DNA from: Camarhynchus parvulus
Taxonomy: Eukaryota; Chordata; Aves; Passeriformes; Thraupidae
Assembly (NCBI RefSeq): GCF_901933205.1
Contig: NW_022148798.1
Span: 1 to 64,000 of the forward strand
DNA: 64,000 nt
Reading direction: 5' to 3'
Shown: piece after piece, positions 46,101-57,600 of the stretch
How positions within the stretch are numbered: the first letter of the stretch is position 1
Layout: the number at the start of each line of letters is the position of its first letter
Translations under genes and position numbers: made by a program
The notes under the pieces: model-generated
The model's input: the letters and a program-made list of their open reading frames with translations, nothing else
What the model was told of the DNA's origin: nothing
The model's database searches: none

Positions 46101-48086
46101 TTTCTGAGCGGTTTTCGGGATTTTTTTGAGGCTTTTTGGGTTTTTTTGGGGGGGGAATTTTCGAGCTCCTTTGGGTGCTTTCCTGGGGGTTTTTTTAGGG
46201 CGGTTTTTTTGGGTTTAATTTTGGATTTTTTGGGTTTAATTTTGGATTTTTTGGGTTGATTTTTGGATTTTTTGGGTTGATTTTGGGATTTTTTGGGTTT
46301 ATTTTGGGATTTTTGGGTTTTATTTGGGGATTTTTTTTGGGTTTATTTTGGATTTTTTGGGTTTATTTGGGGATTTTTTGGGTTTATTTCTGGATTTTTT
46401 GGGTTTAATTTTGGGATTTTTTGGGTTTAATTTTGGGATTTTTTGGGTTGATTTTGGGATTTTTTGGGTTGATTTTGGGATTTTTTGGTTTTAATTTGGG
46501 ATTTTTTGGGTTTATTTCTGGATTTTTTGGGTTTAATTTTGGGATTTTTGGGTTGATTTTGGGATTTTTTGGGGTTTTCTTACCGGGGATTTTCCCGCTG
46601 GGTTGGCCCTGTGGAGGAATCGGGGGAGGGGCAGTTAAAGGGGGAAAATCCCAAATTTGGGGAGCCCCAAAATCCCACCCGGGACCCCCCAAACACCCGA
46701 GAGCCCCGAGAGCTGCAAAATGCCCCAAAGTGACCCAAAATCCCCTGAACTGACCCCAAAGTGACCCAAAATCCCATTAATTAACCCCAAAATGACCCAA
46801 AATCCCCTTAAATGACCCCAAAATCCCATTAATTAACCCCTAGAACCCCCAAAATCCCATTAATTAACCCAAAATCCCTAACCCCCCAAACCTCCCAAAT
46901 CCCAAATAACCCAAAATAACCCAAAATCCCAATTGACCCCAAAACCTCCCAAAATCCCCATTAATTAACCCCAAAATAACCCAAAATCCCATTAATTAAC
47001 CCCAGAACCCCCAAAATCCCATTAATTAACCCCAAATCCCCTTAAATGACCCCAAAACCTCCCAAAATCCCATTAATTAACCCCAAAACTCCCCGAAATC
47101 CTTCCAATTTCCCCAAACGGACCCAAATTCCCTCAAACTGACCCCAAAACCCCCTGAAATCCACACGACGTCCCTCAAATCGCCCAAATTGACCCCAAAA
47201 TCCCTCCAAGCCCCAAAGGACCCAAAATTTCCCTCAAAAATCCCCAAATTCCTCTCAAATTCCCCCAAAATCTCCTCAAATTATCCGAAATCCTCTCAAA
47301 TCCCACAAGGGCCCCAAAAATTCCTCAAATTCCCTCAAATTCCCCCAAAATCTCCTCAGAATCACCAAAACCCCTCAAATCCCCTCAAATTTCCCTAAAA
47401 TCCCTAAAATCCCCAAAAATCTCTCAAAAATCCCCTAAAATCCCCCAAATCCCCTCAGAATCCCCAAATCCCCCCAAAACCCCTCAAAATCCCCCCCCAA
47501 AAACCCCCAAATCCCCCCAAAATCCCCTCAGAATTCCCCCAAAATCCCCCAAATCCCCCAAACCCCAAATCCCCAAAATCCCAAAAATCCCCGAAAATCC
47601 CCTCTCGCAAACCCTCAAAACCCCCAAAATCCCCCCAAAATCTCCCCAGAATCCCGAAAATCCCTCGGATCCCACAAAGCCCCTCAAAATCCCCGAAAAT
47701 CCCCCAAAAATCTCCTCAGAATCCCCTCAAACCCCCCGAACCCCCTCAGAATCACCAAATCCCCTGAAATTCCCCTCAAACCCCCAAAATCCCCTCAAAT
47801 GCCCCCAAATCCCCCCAACCCCCCCCAAGCCCCACCAGAATCTCCTCAAATGCCCCAAAACCCCTCAAAAATCCCCTAAACCCCTCAAACCCCCAAAATC
47901 TCTCAAACCCCCCCGAACCCCCCCCGCCCCTCCCCCACTCACCTGCTGCCGCCCCCTCCCCCCGCCCCCCCCCGCGGGCCCCGCCCCCTCGGCCGCCCCT
48001 CCCCCACCCCCGCCGGGGCTCGGGGGCTCGTTCGGGGCCGTTCGGGGTGGGGGAGGGGGCGGCGGCGCCGGCGGCGGTTTCAGCAT
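28190..48086 (-). CDS. ATXN2L: Ataxin-2-like protein (ATXN2L)
   Basis: RNA-binding stress-granule and P-body protein. Exons in gene order: 48086-47943 (MLKPPPAPPPP), 46608-46584, 44838-44782 (GVYGNSRMLHVLTAGV), 43380-43309 (FEGIFRTLSAQ), 41113-40957 (FELALDAVHR..VDTMVFKPLDV; LSm fold), 39534-39422 (LNGEHREKVLERWDGG), 38247-38156 (NGWDAVEMFRFNEENYGV; LsmAD), 35358-35095, 33957-33785, 33485-33221 (PPKAQRPLRGA), 33081-33038, 32074-31917, 31594-31534 (PAM2 motif LNPNAKEF, binds PABP), 30997-30806 (HYISYIPQLHVGP), 30595-30532, about 30433-30241, 29932-29749, 29641-29559, 29459-29125, 28886-28727 (VMLLHAPP), 28230-28190 (SQQLQFHPPGN, stop). Phases do not join at exons 2/3 and 11/12. The human block around LEELRKFGAQF was not found. 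Exons 16 and 19 show frame slips in C/G runs. Confidence 0.93.
28250..28726. repeat. ATXN2L last intron, GAGTGACCYCTGA repeat
   Basis: Loose array of AGTGACCCCTGACCTCTGA-like units. No coding signal. Confidence 0.75.
30241..30433 (-). other. ATXN2L: ATXN2L exon 16 with an apparent one-base frame slip
   Basis: The exon begins in the conserved frame (GSPLPPRSEPHPSPGSAPPP, then FSSFISFGPAPQSFG). It should end in LVPPLPHYQQ before PVFGPML of the next exon, but this end is in another frame. The switch falls at the C7 run near 30290 (minus strand). One extra C would reconcile both halves, so a homopolymer length error is the simplest reading. Confidence 0.6.
31140..31533. repeat. ATXN2L intron 13, CCCCGCCCCTCTCACCAGG units
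   Basis: C-rich repeat. The part next to exon 13 (about 31410-31533) repeats CTCACCAGGCCCCGCCCCTCTC, which on the minus strand is a reiterated CTG|GTGAGA donor of that exon. Confidence 0.75.
32075..33037. repeat. ATXN2L intron 11, AAATNACCCCAAA repeat
   Basis: 32100-32880 is AT-richer AAAATTACCCCAAATT repeat; 32880-33037 is C-rich. The human ATXN2L block with the LEELRKFG motif would fall around here but no such exon is visible. Confidence 0.7.
33984..35094. repeat. ATXN2L intron 8, GGTGAATTTTGGGTCAATTCCA array
   Basis: About 16-30 bp units, well ordered from 34570 on (TTTTGGGTCAATTCCAGGTGAA). On the plus strand the unit contains CCAGGTGAAT, but the gene is on the minus strand. Confidence 0.85.
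35359..38155 (-). repeat. ATXN2L intron 7: AAAAATCCCC repeat carrying copies of exon 7 end and exon 8 start
   Basis: Minus-strand copies of the exon 7 end (YDSSLAA block and donor side) lie at about 36691-36722, 36981-37018 (decayed), 37367-37401 and 37745-37780, in a ~290-410 bp higher-order unit. A copy of the exon 8 start with its acceptor (GGTGCCCCTGGCCCGTGAGG on the minus strand) is at about 35636-35700. The lysine-rich open frame 37001-38161 is a repeat artefact. Confidence 0.88.
38248..39421. repeat. ATXN2L intron 6, GATTTTGGG / TTTTGGGCCATT arrays
   Basis: 38260-38760 is GGGGATTTTGGGG-type; 38760-39415 is a regular TTTTGGGTTCAATTTGGGCGA / CATTTTGGGCCA array. No coding signal. Confidence 0.85.
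39535..40956 (-). repeat. ATXN2L intron 5 repeats with three copies of the exon 5 end
   Basis: 39650-40130 is AAAATTCAGTGGGAAAACGCCCC repeat. Minus-strand copies of the end of exon 5 and its donor (GATATCGTGGTG..CTGACGC..GACGTCATCTGCGCCAGAAACGGTGAAA region) lie at about 40449-40500, 40612-40667 and 40785-40832, about 170 bp apart. The real exon starts at 40957. Confidence 0.85.
41114..43308 (-). repeat. ATXN2L intron 4: four copies of the exon 5 start, then AATGGGTTAAATA and GGGTTAATGA arrays
   Basis: Copies of the acceptor side of exon 5 (plus strand GATGGACGGCGTCCAGGGCC then AGCTCAAACTGGG) lie at about 41252-41285, 41414-41442, 41579-41612 and 41849-41880. 41130-42650 is an AAATAATGGGTTAAATATGGG array. 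42830-43295 is a 10-bp array GGGTTAATTA / GGGTTAATGA / GCGTTAATGA. A GC-rich patch near 41700-41730 interrupts the AT-rich block. Confidence 0.88.
43381..44781. repeat. ATXN2L intron 3, CCCCAAAAATCCC repeat
   Basis: C/A-rich repeat without exon-like content. Confidence 0.8.
44839..46583. repeat. ATXN2L intron 2, GGGGATTTTTTGG / TTTTTTGGGTTTAATTTTGGGA repeat
   Basis: T/G-rich repeat. 46200-46570 is a regular ~20 bp GGATTTTTTGGGTTTAATTTT array. A small exon encoding the usual PPQSPVF segment would be expected between exons 2 and 3 to fix the phase, but I do not see it. Confidence 0.8.
46609..47942. repeat. ATXN2L intron 1, AAAATCCCATTAATTAACCCC and CCTCAAATCCCC repeats
   Basis: 46740-47090 contains several AAATCCCATTAATTAACCCC units; 47090-47900 is AAATCCCCTCAAAATCC. 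No coding signal. Confidence 0.8.
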
Positions 48087-48647
48087 GGCCGGGGGGGGGC
48101 CCGGCGGGGATTTTGGGGCGGATTCCGGAGATTTTGGGGCTGCGCGGGGCCCGAGGCCGCGCCGGAGCCCTGAGGGGCGGAGGGATCCGCGCGGCGGCAC
48201 CGCTAAACCCAACGGCGGATCCTTCCGCCGGCGAGCCCGAACCCCCTTCAAACCCAGCACAACCCCCAAAACCAACTCTGGCCGCTTCCTCGCACGCGGT
48301 TTTCCCACAGTGCTCCAACCGCGTTGCCAAAACCTCCGGATTTCACCCCAAAACCCGCCCCTCCGCCGCGTCAAATAGTCCCTTTTAACCGGCGTCGCGC
48401 ATGCGCAGCTAAACCTCAGCGCGCCTCGCTCCTCCGCGCCGCCAGGCGGCGCCACCACAAAGGGGCGTGGTCATTTCCGGAAGCGGAAGCGGCGCCCGCG
48501 GGCGGAACCCGGAAGCGGAAGCGGCGCCGTGAGGGGCTGTGAGGAGGAGGAGGAGGAGGAGGAGGAGGAAGCGCGGCCCGGGGCTCCCGCGGTTCCCGCG
48601 CAGCGGCCCCGGCACCGAGCGGCACCGGCGGGGCCCGGCCGGGCGCC
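48087..48647. promoter_or_regulatory. Bidirectional CpG-island promoter between ATXN2L and SH2B1
   Basis: The two start codons (48086 minus, 48648 plus) are 561 bp apart. The interval holds a perfect NRF1 palindrome GCGCATGCGC (48397-48406) and a cluster of ETS-type sites (TTTCCGGAAG near 48475, CCGGAAG near 48508). A (GGA)n run lies at 48541-48570. No other gene is seen in the interval. Confidence 0.7.
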
Positions 48648-51600
48648 ATGGTGAGCGCCGCGGGCTGCGGGCAGGCCGCGAGTCTTGGGGAATGTTGGGG
48701 AAATTTTGGGATTTTTTTGGGATTTTTGGGGATTTTTGGGGATTTTGGGATTTTTGGGATTTTTTGGGAATTTTGGGGGTCCCGGGGGGTGACAGCGGGG
48801 GGGGGAGGGGGAGAACGAGGGGCTCGTGGGGGTTCGGGGGGGTTTTGGGGAGATTTTGGGGAATTTGAGGATTTTGGGGCGAATTTGGGATTTTTGGGGG
48901 AATTTGGGGGATTTCAGGGGCAATTCGAAGATTTTGTGGCGATTTTGGGGATTTGGGGTGGAATTTGGGAGGATTTGGGGTCCGGGGCTCTCGCGGTTGA
49001 ATTCTGGGGGGATTTGGGGCGATTTGATGAATTTCGGGGGGAATTTGATGAATTTCGGGGTCTCTCCCCGATTCTCTCCCTCACTTTGACACAAATTTTC
49101 CCTTTTTTTCTCTTTTATTTCCTTTTTTTCCCATTTCCCCCTTTTCTCTTTTCATTTTCCGTTTTTTCCCTTTTACTTTCTTTTTTTTCCTTTTATTTTT
49201 CTTTTTTTTTTTTTTATTTTTCCCTTTTATTTTTTTATTTTCTTTTCTTCCCTTTTCTGTTCCTTTTATTCCTTCCATTTTCCCCTTTTCCCCCAATTTC
49301 CCTTTTCCTTTCCATTTTTCTAATTTTTCCCCTTTTATTCACTTTCTTTCCCTTCCTCCCCTTTATTTTCCCTTTTTTCTTTTTCTTCCCCAATTTTCCC
49401 CATTTTCCCTTTTCTCACCCATTTTCTCCCTTTTTCTCCATTTCTGCCCATTTTCCAATTTATTTCCCCATTTTCTCTCCATTTCCCCAATTTTCCCATT
49501 TTCCCTTTTATTTTCCCTTTTCCCCCCATTTTACCCATTTTTTCCCATTTCCCCATTTTTCCCATTTTACCAATTTTTCCCCATTTTCCCCATTTTCCCC
49601 AATTTCCCATTTTTCCCTTTTTCCCTTTTTATTTCCCAATTTCCCCATTTTCCCATTTTTTTTATTTTATTTTTCCCATTTTTCCCCCATTTCCCCATTT
49701 CCCCATTTTCCCCCATTTCCCCATTTTTTCCAATTTCCCATATTTTCCCATTTTTCCCTTTTATTTCCCCATTTTCCCCCAATTTCCCATTTCCCCATTT
49801 CCCCACTTTCCCCACTTTCCCCATTTTTCCCATTTTCCCCCTTTCCATTTTCCCATTTTTCCCCCAATTCCCATTTTTCCCTTTTATTTCCCCACTTTCC
49901 CCATTTCCCCATTTTTCCCCAATTCCCATTTTTCCCTTTTATTTCCCCCCCATTTTTCCCATTTTATTTTCCCCATTTTCCCCATTTCCCCATTTTCCCC
50001 CCTTTTCCCATTTCCCCATTTTCCCATTTGCGCCCTTTTTGTTTTCCCATTTTTCCTTTTATTTCCCATATCCCCAAAATTCGCCCCAAAACCCCCCAAA
50101 TCCCCCAAACTCGCCCCAAAATCCCCCAAATTTCCCCCAAACCGCCCCAAATTTGGCCCCAATTGCCCCGAATTTCACGGAGATCTCCCCGAATTTGGCC
50201 CAAAATCCAAATTTCCCCCCAAACCTCCCAAAATCGCTCTCCAACCCTTCCGGGTTTGCCGAAATTCCCAAATTTCACCCAAAACCTCCCGAATCTCTCC
50301 AAATCTCCCTCAAACCCCCCAAATCTGACCCCAAACCCCCCAAAATCGCCTTCAGCCCACCCCAATATCCCCAAAACTCCCCAAACCCCAAAATCCCCAA
50401 TTTTGCCGCAAATTCCCCCCAAATTTCACCCAAAACCCCTCAAATTTCGCCGAAATCTCCCCAAATCTCCTCCCGAATTTCGCCCAAAATTCCTCAAATC
50501 TGACCCAAAACCCCCCGAATTCGGCCCGAAATCCCCCAAACCTCCCCCCAAACCTCCCAAAATCGCTCTCAAGCCCCCCAAATCTCCCCCAAAACCCCCA
50601 GAATTTCCCCCAAAACGCCCGAAAGTCACCCAATTTTGCCGAAATTCCCCCAAATTTTCCCCCAGAACGCCCGAAATTCGCCCAATTTTGCCGAAATTCC
50701 CCGAAATCTCCCCTCAAACCTCCCAAAATCGCTCTCAAGCCCCTCAAATTTCCCCCAAAACTCCCGAAATTCGCCCAATTTTGCCGAAATTCCCCCCAAT
50801 TTCCCCCAAAACCCCCCGAACCTCCCCCAAACCTCCCAAAATCGCTCTCAAGCCCCTCAAATCTCCCCCAAAACGCCCGAAATTCGCCCAATTTTGCCGA
50901 AATCCCCCCGAACCTCCCGCCCGATCCTCCCCAAGCCCCGCCCCCCGCCGCCGAGGCCCCGCCCCCCGGCGGCGCCGCCGAGGCCCCGCCCCCGGCGCGG
51001 GCTGGCGGGAGTTCTGCCGCGCACGCGCGCGCCGCGCCGCAGGACTTGCGCGCGCCGCTACCGCGCGCTGGCGGCCGCGCAGCCGGAGATGGGCGGGGCG
51101 GCGCCGCCGCCGCCTGCGCGCGCCGCTTCGCGCGGAACTTTCTGGAACACTTCGAGGCCGAGGTGGCGCGCGGGAGGCGCGGCCCCGACATGTCGCGACA
51201 CGGGCGCGGGGCGGGGCCGGCGGGGAACGGCGCGGAAATGGCGGGAATCGACACGAGATTGGCGGGAATCGACCCGAAATTGGCGGGAATCGACCCGAAA
51301 TTGGGGGGGATCGACCCAAAATTGAGGGAAATTGACCAAAATTGAGGGAAATTGGATCAAATTTGGGGGAATTTGACCCAAAATTGGCAGAAATTGGCTC
51401 AAAATTGGGGGGGATTGACCCAAAAGTGGCGGAATTTGAACCAAAACTGGGGGGAAGTGAAGCAAAATTGAGGGAAAGTGACCCAATATTGAGGGAAATT
51501 GGATCAAATTTGAGGGAAATTGACCCAAAATTGGGGGGAAATTGGATCAAAATTTGGGGGAAATTGACCCAAAATTGGGGGGAATTAACCCGAAATTGGC

Positions 51601-54600
51601 GGAATTTGACCCAAAATTGGGGGGAATTGGCCCAAAATTGGCAGAATTTGACCCAAAATTGGCTGGAAATGACCCAAGATTGGCGGAATTTGACCCAAGA
51701 TTGGGGAAAATGGGCCCAAAACTGGCTGAGAATGACCCAAAATTGACAGAAATTGGCTCAAATTTGAGGGAAATCGACCCAAAATTGGCAGAATTGGACC
51801 TGAAATTGGGGAGAATTCCCTCAAAATGGAGGGACTCAAAATTTGGGGAACTTGAGCTGAAATTGGCAGAACTGGACCCAAAATTGGCAGAAATCGCCTC
51901 AAAATCCGCGGAGTTCGCGCTGAAAGCGGCAGAAATTTGCCCAAAATCGGCCGAATTTGGGGCTAATTTGGGTCAAATCGGCAATTTGAAATTGCCGAAA
52001 GGGTGGCGAAAATGCCCCGAAATCCCTGGAAACCGGTACAAAATTGTGGGAAATTTGCCCGAAATCGGCAGAAATTTCCCCAAAATCAGCGGGGATTTGC
52101 CCGAAATGGGAGGAAATCGCCCCAAAGTCCGCGGAAATCGGCGCCAAGTGGCCTCAGAATGTCCCAAAATCGGCGGAAATCGCCCCAAAAGCGGCCGACA
52201 CCGACTCAGCGTGGGCGGAAATTTCCCCAAAATCGGGGGAAATTCACCCAAAATGGGCGGAAAACGCCCCGAAATCGCTGGAAATTCACCCAAAATGGGC
52301 GGAAATTTCCCCAAAATCCGGGAAATTTGCCCAAAATCTCCCGAATTCGCCCCAAATTCCCCCGGAGCCTCCCCGGACTCCCCCGAGTGGCCCCAAAATT
52401 CCCCGAAATCGCCGGGACTTTGCCCGAAGCCGCCGGGACTTTGCCCGCAGTGCCCGGAGCCGCCGGCGCCGGGGATTTGCCCGAAACCCGCGGGTTTGGC
52501 CCCAAAAGCGAAGGCGCGCCGCCGCTTCTCGCTGCGCAGCGTGGGGCGCAGCGTGCGCGGGATGCTGCAGTGGCGCTCGGCCGAGCCCCGGAACCCCCGG
52601 GATTCGCCCCAAACTCCGGAGCCGCCCGAGAAGCCCCAAAATCCCCGGAATTCGCCCCAAACGCGGCGCGAGCGGCTCCTGCGCATGCGCGGCGCGCCCC
52701 GGCTGGGAGCGTGGGGGCGGGGCCGCGGCGGGGAGGGGGCGGGGCCGGAGAGAGGCCACGCCCACAAGGTGGGTTTGGCGGGGAAAGGAGAAAGATCGGG
52801 GGGGAAAAGGCGGGAAATTGGGAAAAATGGGGATTTTGGGAAAATTGGGGGAAAAACGGGGGATTTTGGGGAAAATGGGAAATGGGGGATTTTGGGGAAA
52901 ATGGGAAATTGGGGGAAATGGGAAATTGGGGGAAGAAAGGGGGATTTTGGGAAAAATGGGAAATGGGGGATTTGGGAAAATTGGGGGAAAATTGGAAAAA
53001 ATTGAAGGAAATGGGAAATTGGGGGGAAATTGGGGATTTTGGGAAAATTGGGAAAAATTGAAGGAAATGGGAAATTGCGGAAAAAAACGGGATTTGGGGA
53101 AAAGTGGGAAATTGGGGGGAAAAAGGGGGATTTGGGGAAAATTGGAAAAAATTGAAGGAAATGAGAAATTGGGGGAAAAATGGGGATTTGGGGGAAAATG
53201 GGGGGAAATGGGAAATTGGGGGATTTGGGGAAAATTGGGGTTTGGGGGTAAAACCGGGGATTTTGGGCAAAACCTGGGAGGGGAAATAGGAATTTGGGAA
53301 AATTTGGGGGGGCGAAAAATGAGAATTTTGGGAAGAATAAAGATTTGGGGGGGGAGGGGAGAATTGGGGAGAAAATTTGGAAAAATGGGAATGTTGGGGT
53401 TTTATTGGGCGGGTTTGGGGTTTTTGGGTCGGTCGAGTTGGGTTTTGGGGCTGGTTTATGGGACGGGTTTTTTGGGTTTTTTTGGGGTTTTGGGGTTGGT
53501 TGAGCTGGGTTTTGGGGCTGGTTTATGGGACGGGTTTTTTGGGGGTTTTTCGGGGTTTTTGGGGTTTATTTTTGGGTTATTTTCGCTGTTTCTGACCCGT
53601 TTTCCTCCCGCAGGCCCCGGAGCCGGAGCGGCCGCAGGGGGAGCCCCAAAGCCCCGCCCACACGTGAGCCACGCCCCCCAAACCTGCCCCGCCCCTATGA
53701 GCCCCACCCCCAAAACTGCCCCTCCTCCAAAGCCCCACCCACATGTGAGCCCCGCCCCCAAAACTGCCCCGCCCACATGTGAGCCCCGCCCATTTTTCCC
53801 AATTTTCTCCATTTTTTCCCAGTTCCCCCAAATTTTCCCCAATCGTTCCCATTTTCCCCCAATTGCCCCAAATTTCCCCATTTCCCCATTTCCCCATCTC
53901 CCCTTTCCCCATTTTCCTCATTTTTCCCATTTCCCCCCATTTTTCCCATTTTCTCCCCATTTTTCCTCATTTTTCCCTGTCTTTCCCCCATTTCCCCATT
54001 TTATCCCAATTTTTCCCCATTTTTCCCATTTCCCCATCTCCCCTTTCCCAATTTCCCCATTTTTCCCCAATTTCCCCCATTTTTCCCCAATTTCCCCCAA
54101 TTGTTCCCATTTTCCCCATTTCCCCTTTTTCTCCCCATTTTTTCCCATTTTGCCCCAATTTTCCATTTCCCCATTTTTTCCCCAATTTCCCCCCAGTGTT
54201 TCCCCATTTCCTCCATTTTTCCCCATTTTTCCCAATCTCCCCCATTTTTCCTGCATTTTTTCCCCGTTTTTCCCATTTTTCCCATTTTCCCCGTTTTTCC
54301 CCGTTTTTCCCATTTTCCCGTTTTTTCCCATTTTTTCCCCATTTTCCCCCCCAGGTCTGACCCCGCCCCCCCCTCGGACCCGGAGCCGCTGCGGGGCGAC
54401 AACGGACCAGGTGAGAAAATCCCCAAAATCACCCAAAATCACCCCAAAAATGCCCAAAATCACCCCCAAAACCGCAAAATTCACCCAAAATCACCCAAAA
54501 ATGCCCCAAATCCACCCAAAAATGCCCCAAAAACCCCAAAATCATGCCAAACACCCGAAATCCACCCAAAACCCCAAAATCACCCCAAAAAATCCCAAAA

Positions 54601-57600
54601 CGCCCCAAACCACCCCAAAAACCACAAAATCCACCCAAAAATGCCCCAAAATCACCCCAAACCACCCCAAAAACGCCCAAAATCCACCCAAAAACCCCAA
54701 AATCACCCCAAAATGCCAAAATTGACCTAAAGACCCCAAAATCACCCCAAAATGCACCCAAAAAGACGCCCCAAAAAACCCAAAATCGACCCAAAATCAC
54801 CCCAAAAATGCCCAAATCACCTCAAAAACCACAAAATCCACCCCAAAACCCCAAAATCGCCCCGAACCACCCCAAAAACGCCCAAAATCCACCTAAAAAC
54901 ACCAAAATCCGCCCAAAACCATCCCAAATCACCCCAAAGTCACCCCAAAAACCCCCAAATCCACCCAAAAATGCCAAAATCGACCTGAAAACCCCAAAAT
55001 CCACCCAAAACTGCCCCCAAAATGCCCCGAAAACCCCAAAAATCCCTGAACTCGCCCCAAAACATCCCCGAAAGCCCAAAAGGGCCCAAACCCACCCAAA
55101 ATCCCCCGGGGCCCAAAATGGCCCAAAAATCACTGAGATCACCCAAAAATACCCCAAAAACCCCAAAATCGGCACAAAAACCCCAAAATCAGCCCCGAAA
55201 CCCCCAAATTGCCCCAAAACCCCCCAAATTGCCCCAAAACCACCCAAACTTGACCCAAAATCGGCCCAAAAACCCCAAAATCGGCCCAAAAACCCCAAAA
55301 TCGGCCCCAAATCACCGGAAACCCTCAAAAAGCCCCAAACTGCCCCAAACCCCCCAAAAGCGACCGAAACCTCCCCGAAAACGCCAGAATTTGCCCGAAA
55401 CCACCCGAATTCACCCCAAAGCCCCCAAGTGACCCAAAATCAGCCGAAATCGGCCGAAAATCCCCAAAATCGTCCCCAAAACAGCCCGGGAACAGCTGAA
55501 AGCCCCAAATTCCACCAAAAATCCCCAAATTGTCCCCAAAAAAACCCAAATTGCACCAAAAACCACCAAATTGTCCCAAAAAATCCCCAAATTCCTCCCC
55601 AAAACCCGAAACTCGCCAAAAGCCCAAATTTCCCCAAAGAACCCAAACCGCCCCCACAATGACCCCAAATCCCCCCCAAAAAACCCAAATTCTCCCCAAA
55701 ATCCCCCAAATTCCCCAAATCTCCCCCAAAATGCCCCAAAATTCCCCAAATCCCCCTGAAAAACTCCAAATTCTGCCCAAAATGCCCCAAAACTCCCCAA
55801 AAATCTCCCAGAAAATCCCAAATCGCCCCAAAATCCGCCCAAAAAATTTCCCGAATTTCTCCCCCACATCCCCAATTCCCCCCCCCCAAATTTCCCCAAA
55901 ATCTCCGATTTTCACCCCGAAAATTTCCCGAATTCTCCAAATTTCCCAAATTCTCCAAATTCCCCCAAAATTCCCCAAATTCCCCCCAGAATTCCCCCCA
56001 AATTCCCCCAAATCCCGGATTTGCCCCCAGTTGCCCGAAGTCGCCGTTTTTCACCCCAAATTCTGCCCCAGGCCCCGCCCCCGCCCCCCCCCCACCCCCC
56101 GGAGCTGCCGCCGCGCGCGCCCCTGGAGGAGCCCGGAGCCCCGCCCACACCGGAAGTGACGTCAGGTGGGCGGGAAACGGCGGGGAAAAAAACCCGGGAT
56201 TTGGGGAAAATTCGCGGGATTTGGGGAAAATTCGGGATTTGGGGGATTTGGGGAGAAAATTGGGGCGGGTATTGGAGATTTCGGGGCAGATTTGGGGATT
56301 TTTGGGGCGATTTGGGGTGAAAATCGGGGATTTTGGGACAATTTTGGGGGCTTTGGGGAAAATCGGGGGGAAATCGGGGATTTTGGGACATTTTGGGGTG
56401 AGAATTGGGGATTTGTGGGAATTTTGGGGGTGTTTTGTTTAGGGCGAAAATTGGGGGGTTTGGGACATTTTGGGGAGAAAAATTGGGGTGGAAAATTGGG
56501 GATTTTGGGGGCAAAATGGGGAATTTTGGGTTTTCCGGGGGATTTTGGAGTTTTTTGGGATTTGGGGGAGGGAAAAAAAATCCCCAAAATTCCCCAATTT
56601 TGTGATAAGTTTCCTGTTTTCCCCCAAATTTCTCATTTCTCCCCATTTCCCCCCAAATTGCCAAATTTCCCCATTTTTCCCAAATTTCTCATTTCTCCCC
56701 AATTTCCCATTTCCTCCGTTTTTCCCCCAAATTCCCCAAATTTCTCATTTCTCTCCCAATTTCCCATTTCCCCCAAATTCCCCATTTTCCCCCAAATTTC
56801 CCCAAATTCCCCTAATTTCTCAATTTCCCCCATTTTATCCATTTTTCCCCAATTTCCCATTTCTCTCCCAATTTCCCAATTCCCCCAAATTCCCCAATTT
56901 CCCCCATTTCCCCCAAATTTCCCTAAATTTCCCCAAATTTCTGTTTTCTCCCCCAAATTCCCCCAAATTCCCCGATTTTTCCCCAATTTCCCCCCAAATT
57001 CCCCAAATTTCTCATTTCTCCCCCAAATTCCCCAATTTCCCATTTCTCCCCATTTCCCCATTTTCCCCCAAATTCCCCAAATTTCTCATTTCTCTCCCAA
57101 TTTCCCAATTCCCCCAAATTCCCCATTTCCCCGATTTTTCCCCAAATTCCCCAAATTTCTCATTTCTCTCCCGTTTCTCTCTCTCCCCCCCCAGGCCCCG
57201 CCCCTTTGTTCCCCCTCGGCCCCGCCCCTCCCTCGGCCCCGCCCCCTCCCTCGGCCCCGCCCCCTCCGGAGCCCGGCGGGGACGGGGGCGGGGCCGCGGG
57301 GGCGGGGGCCGGGGCCGGCGAGCTGGGGGCGTGGCCCTGGTTCCACGGGACGCTGTCGCGCATGCGCGCGGCGCAGCTCGTGCTGCAGGGGGGGCGGGGC
57401 GGCCACGGCGTCTTCCTGGTGCGGCAGAGCGAGACGCGGAGGGGCGAGTTCGTGCTCACCTTCAACGTGCAGGGCAAGGCCAAGGTGAGAAATGGGGCGA
57501 AAAATGGGAAAATCGGGAAAAAACGGGATTTACTGCAAAAAACCCGGCGGTTCTAGGTGAAAAAATGGGGATTTTAGGGCCAAAAATGGGAATTTTATAT

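Noticed and set aside
48541..48570. (GGA)n run as an expanded coding triplet tract
   Set aside because: It lies upstream of the SH2B1 ATG in the promoter/5' UTR, so it is not part of the protein on present evidence.
48648..51335. An 895-codon open frame on the plus strand
   Set aside because: It runs through pyrimidine-rich SH2B1 intron 1; its residues (Phe/Pro/Ser repeats) reflect stop-poor repeats. Only its last part overlaps true SH2B1 coding sequence.
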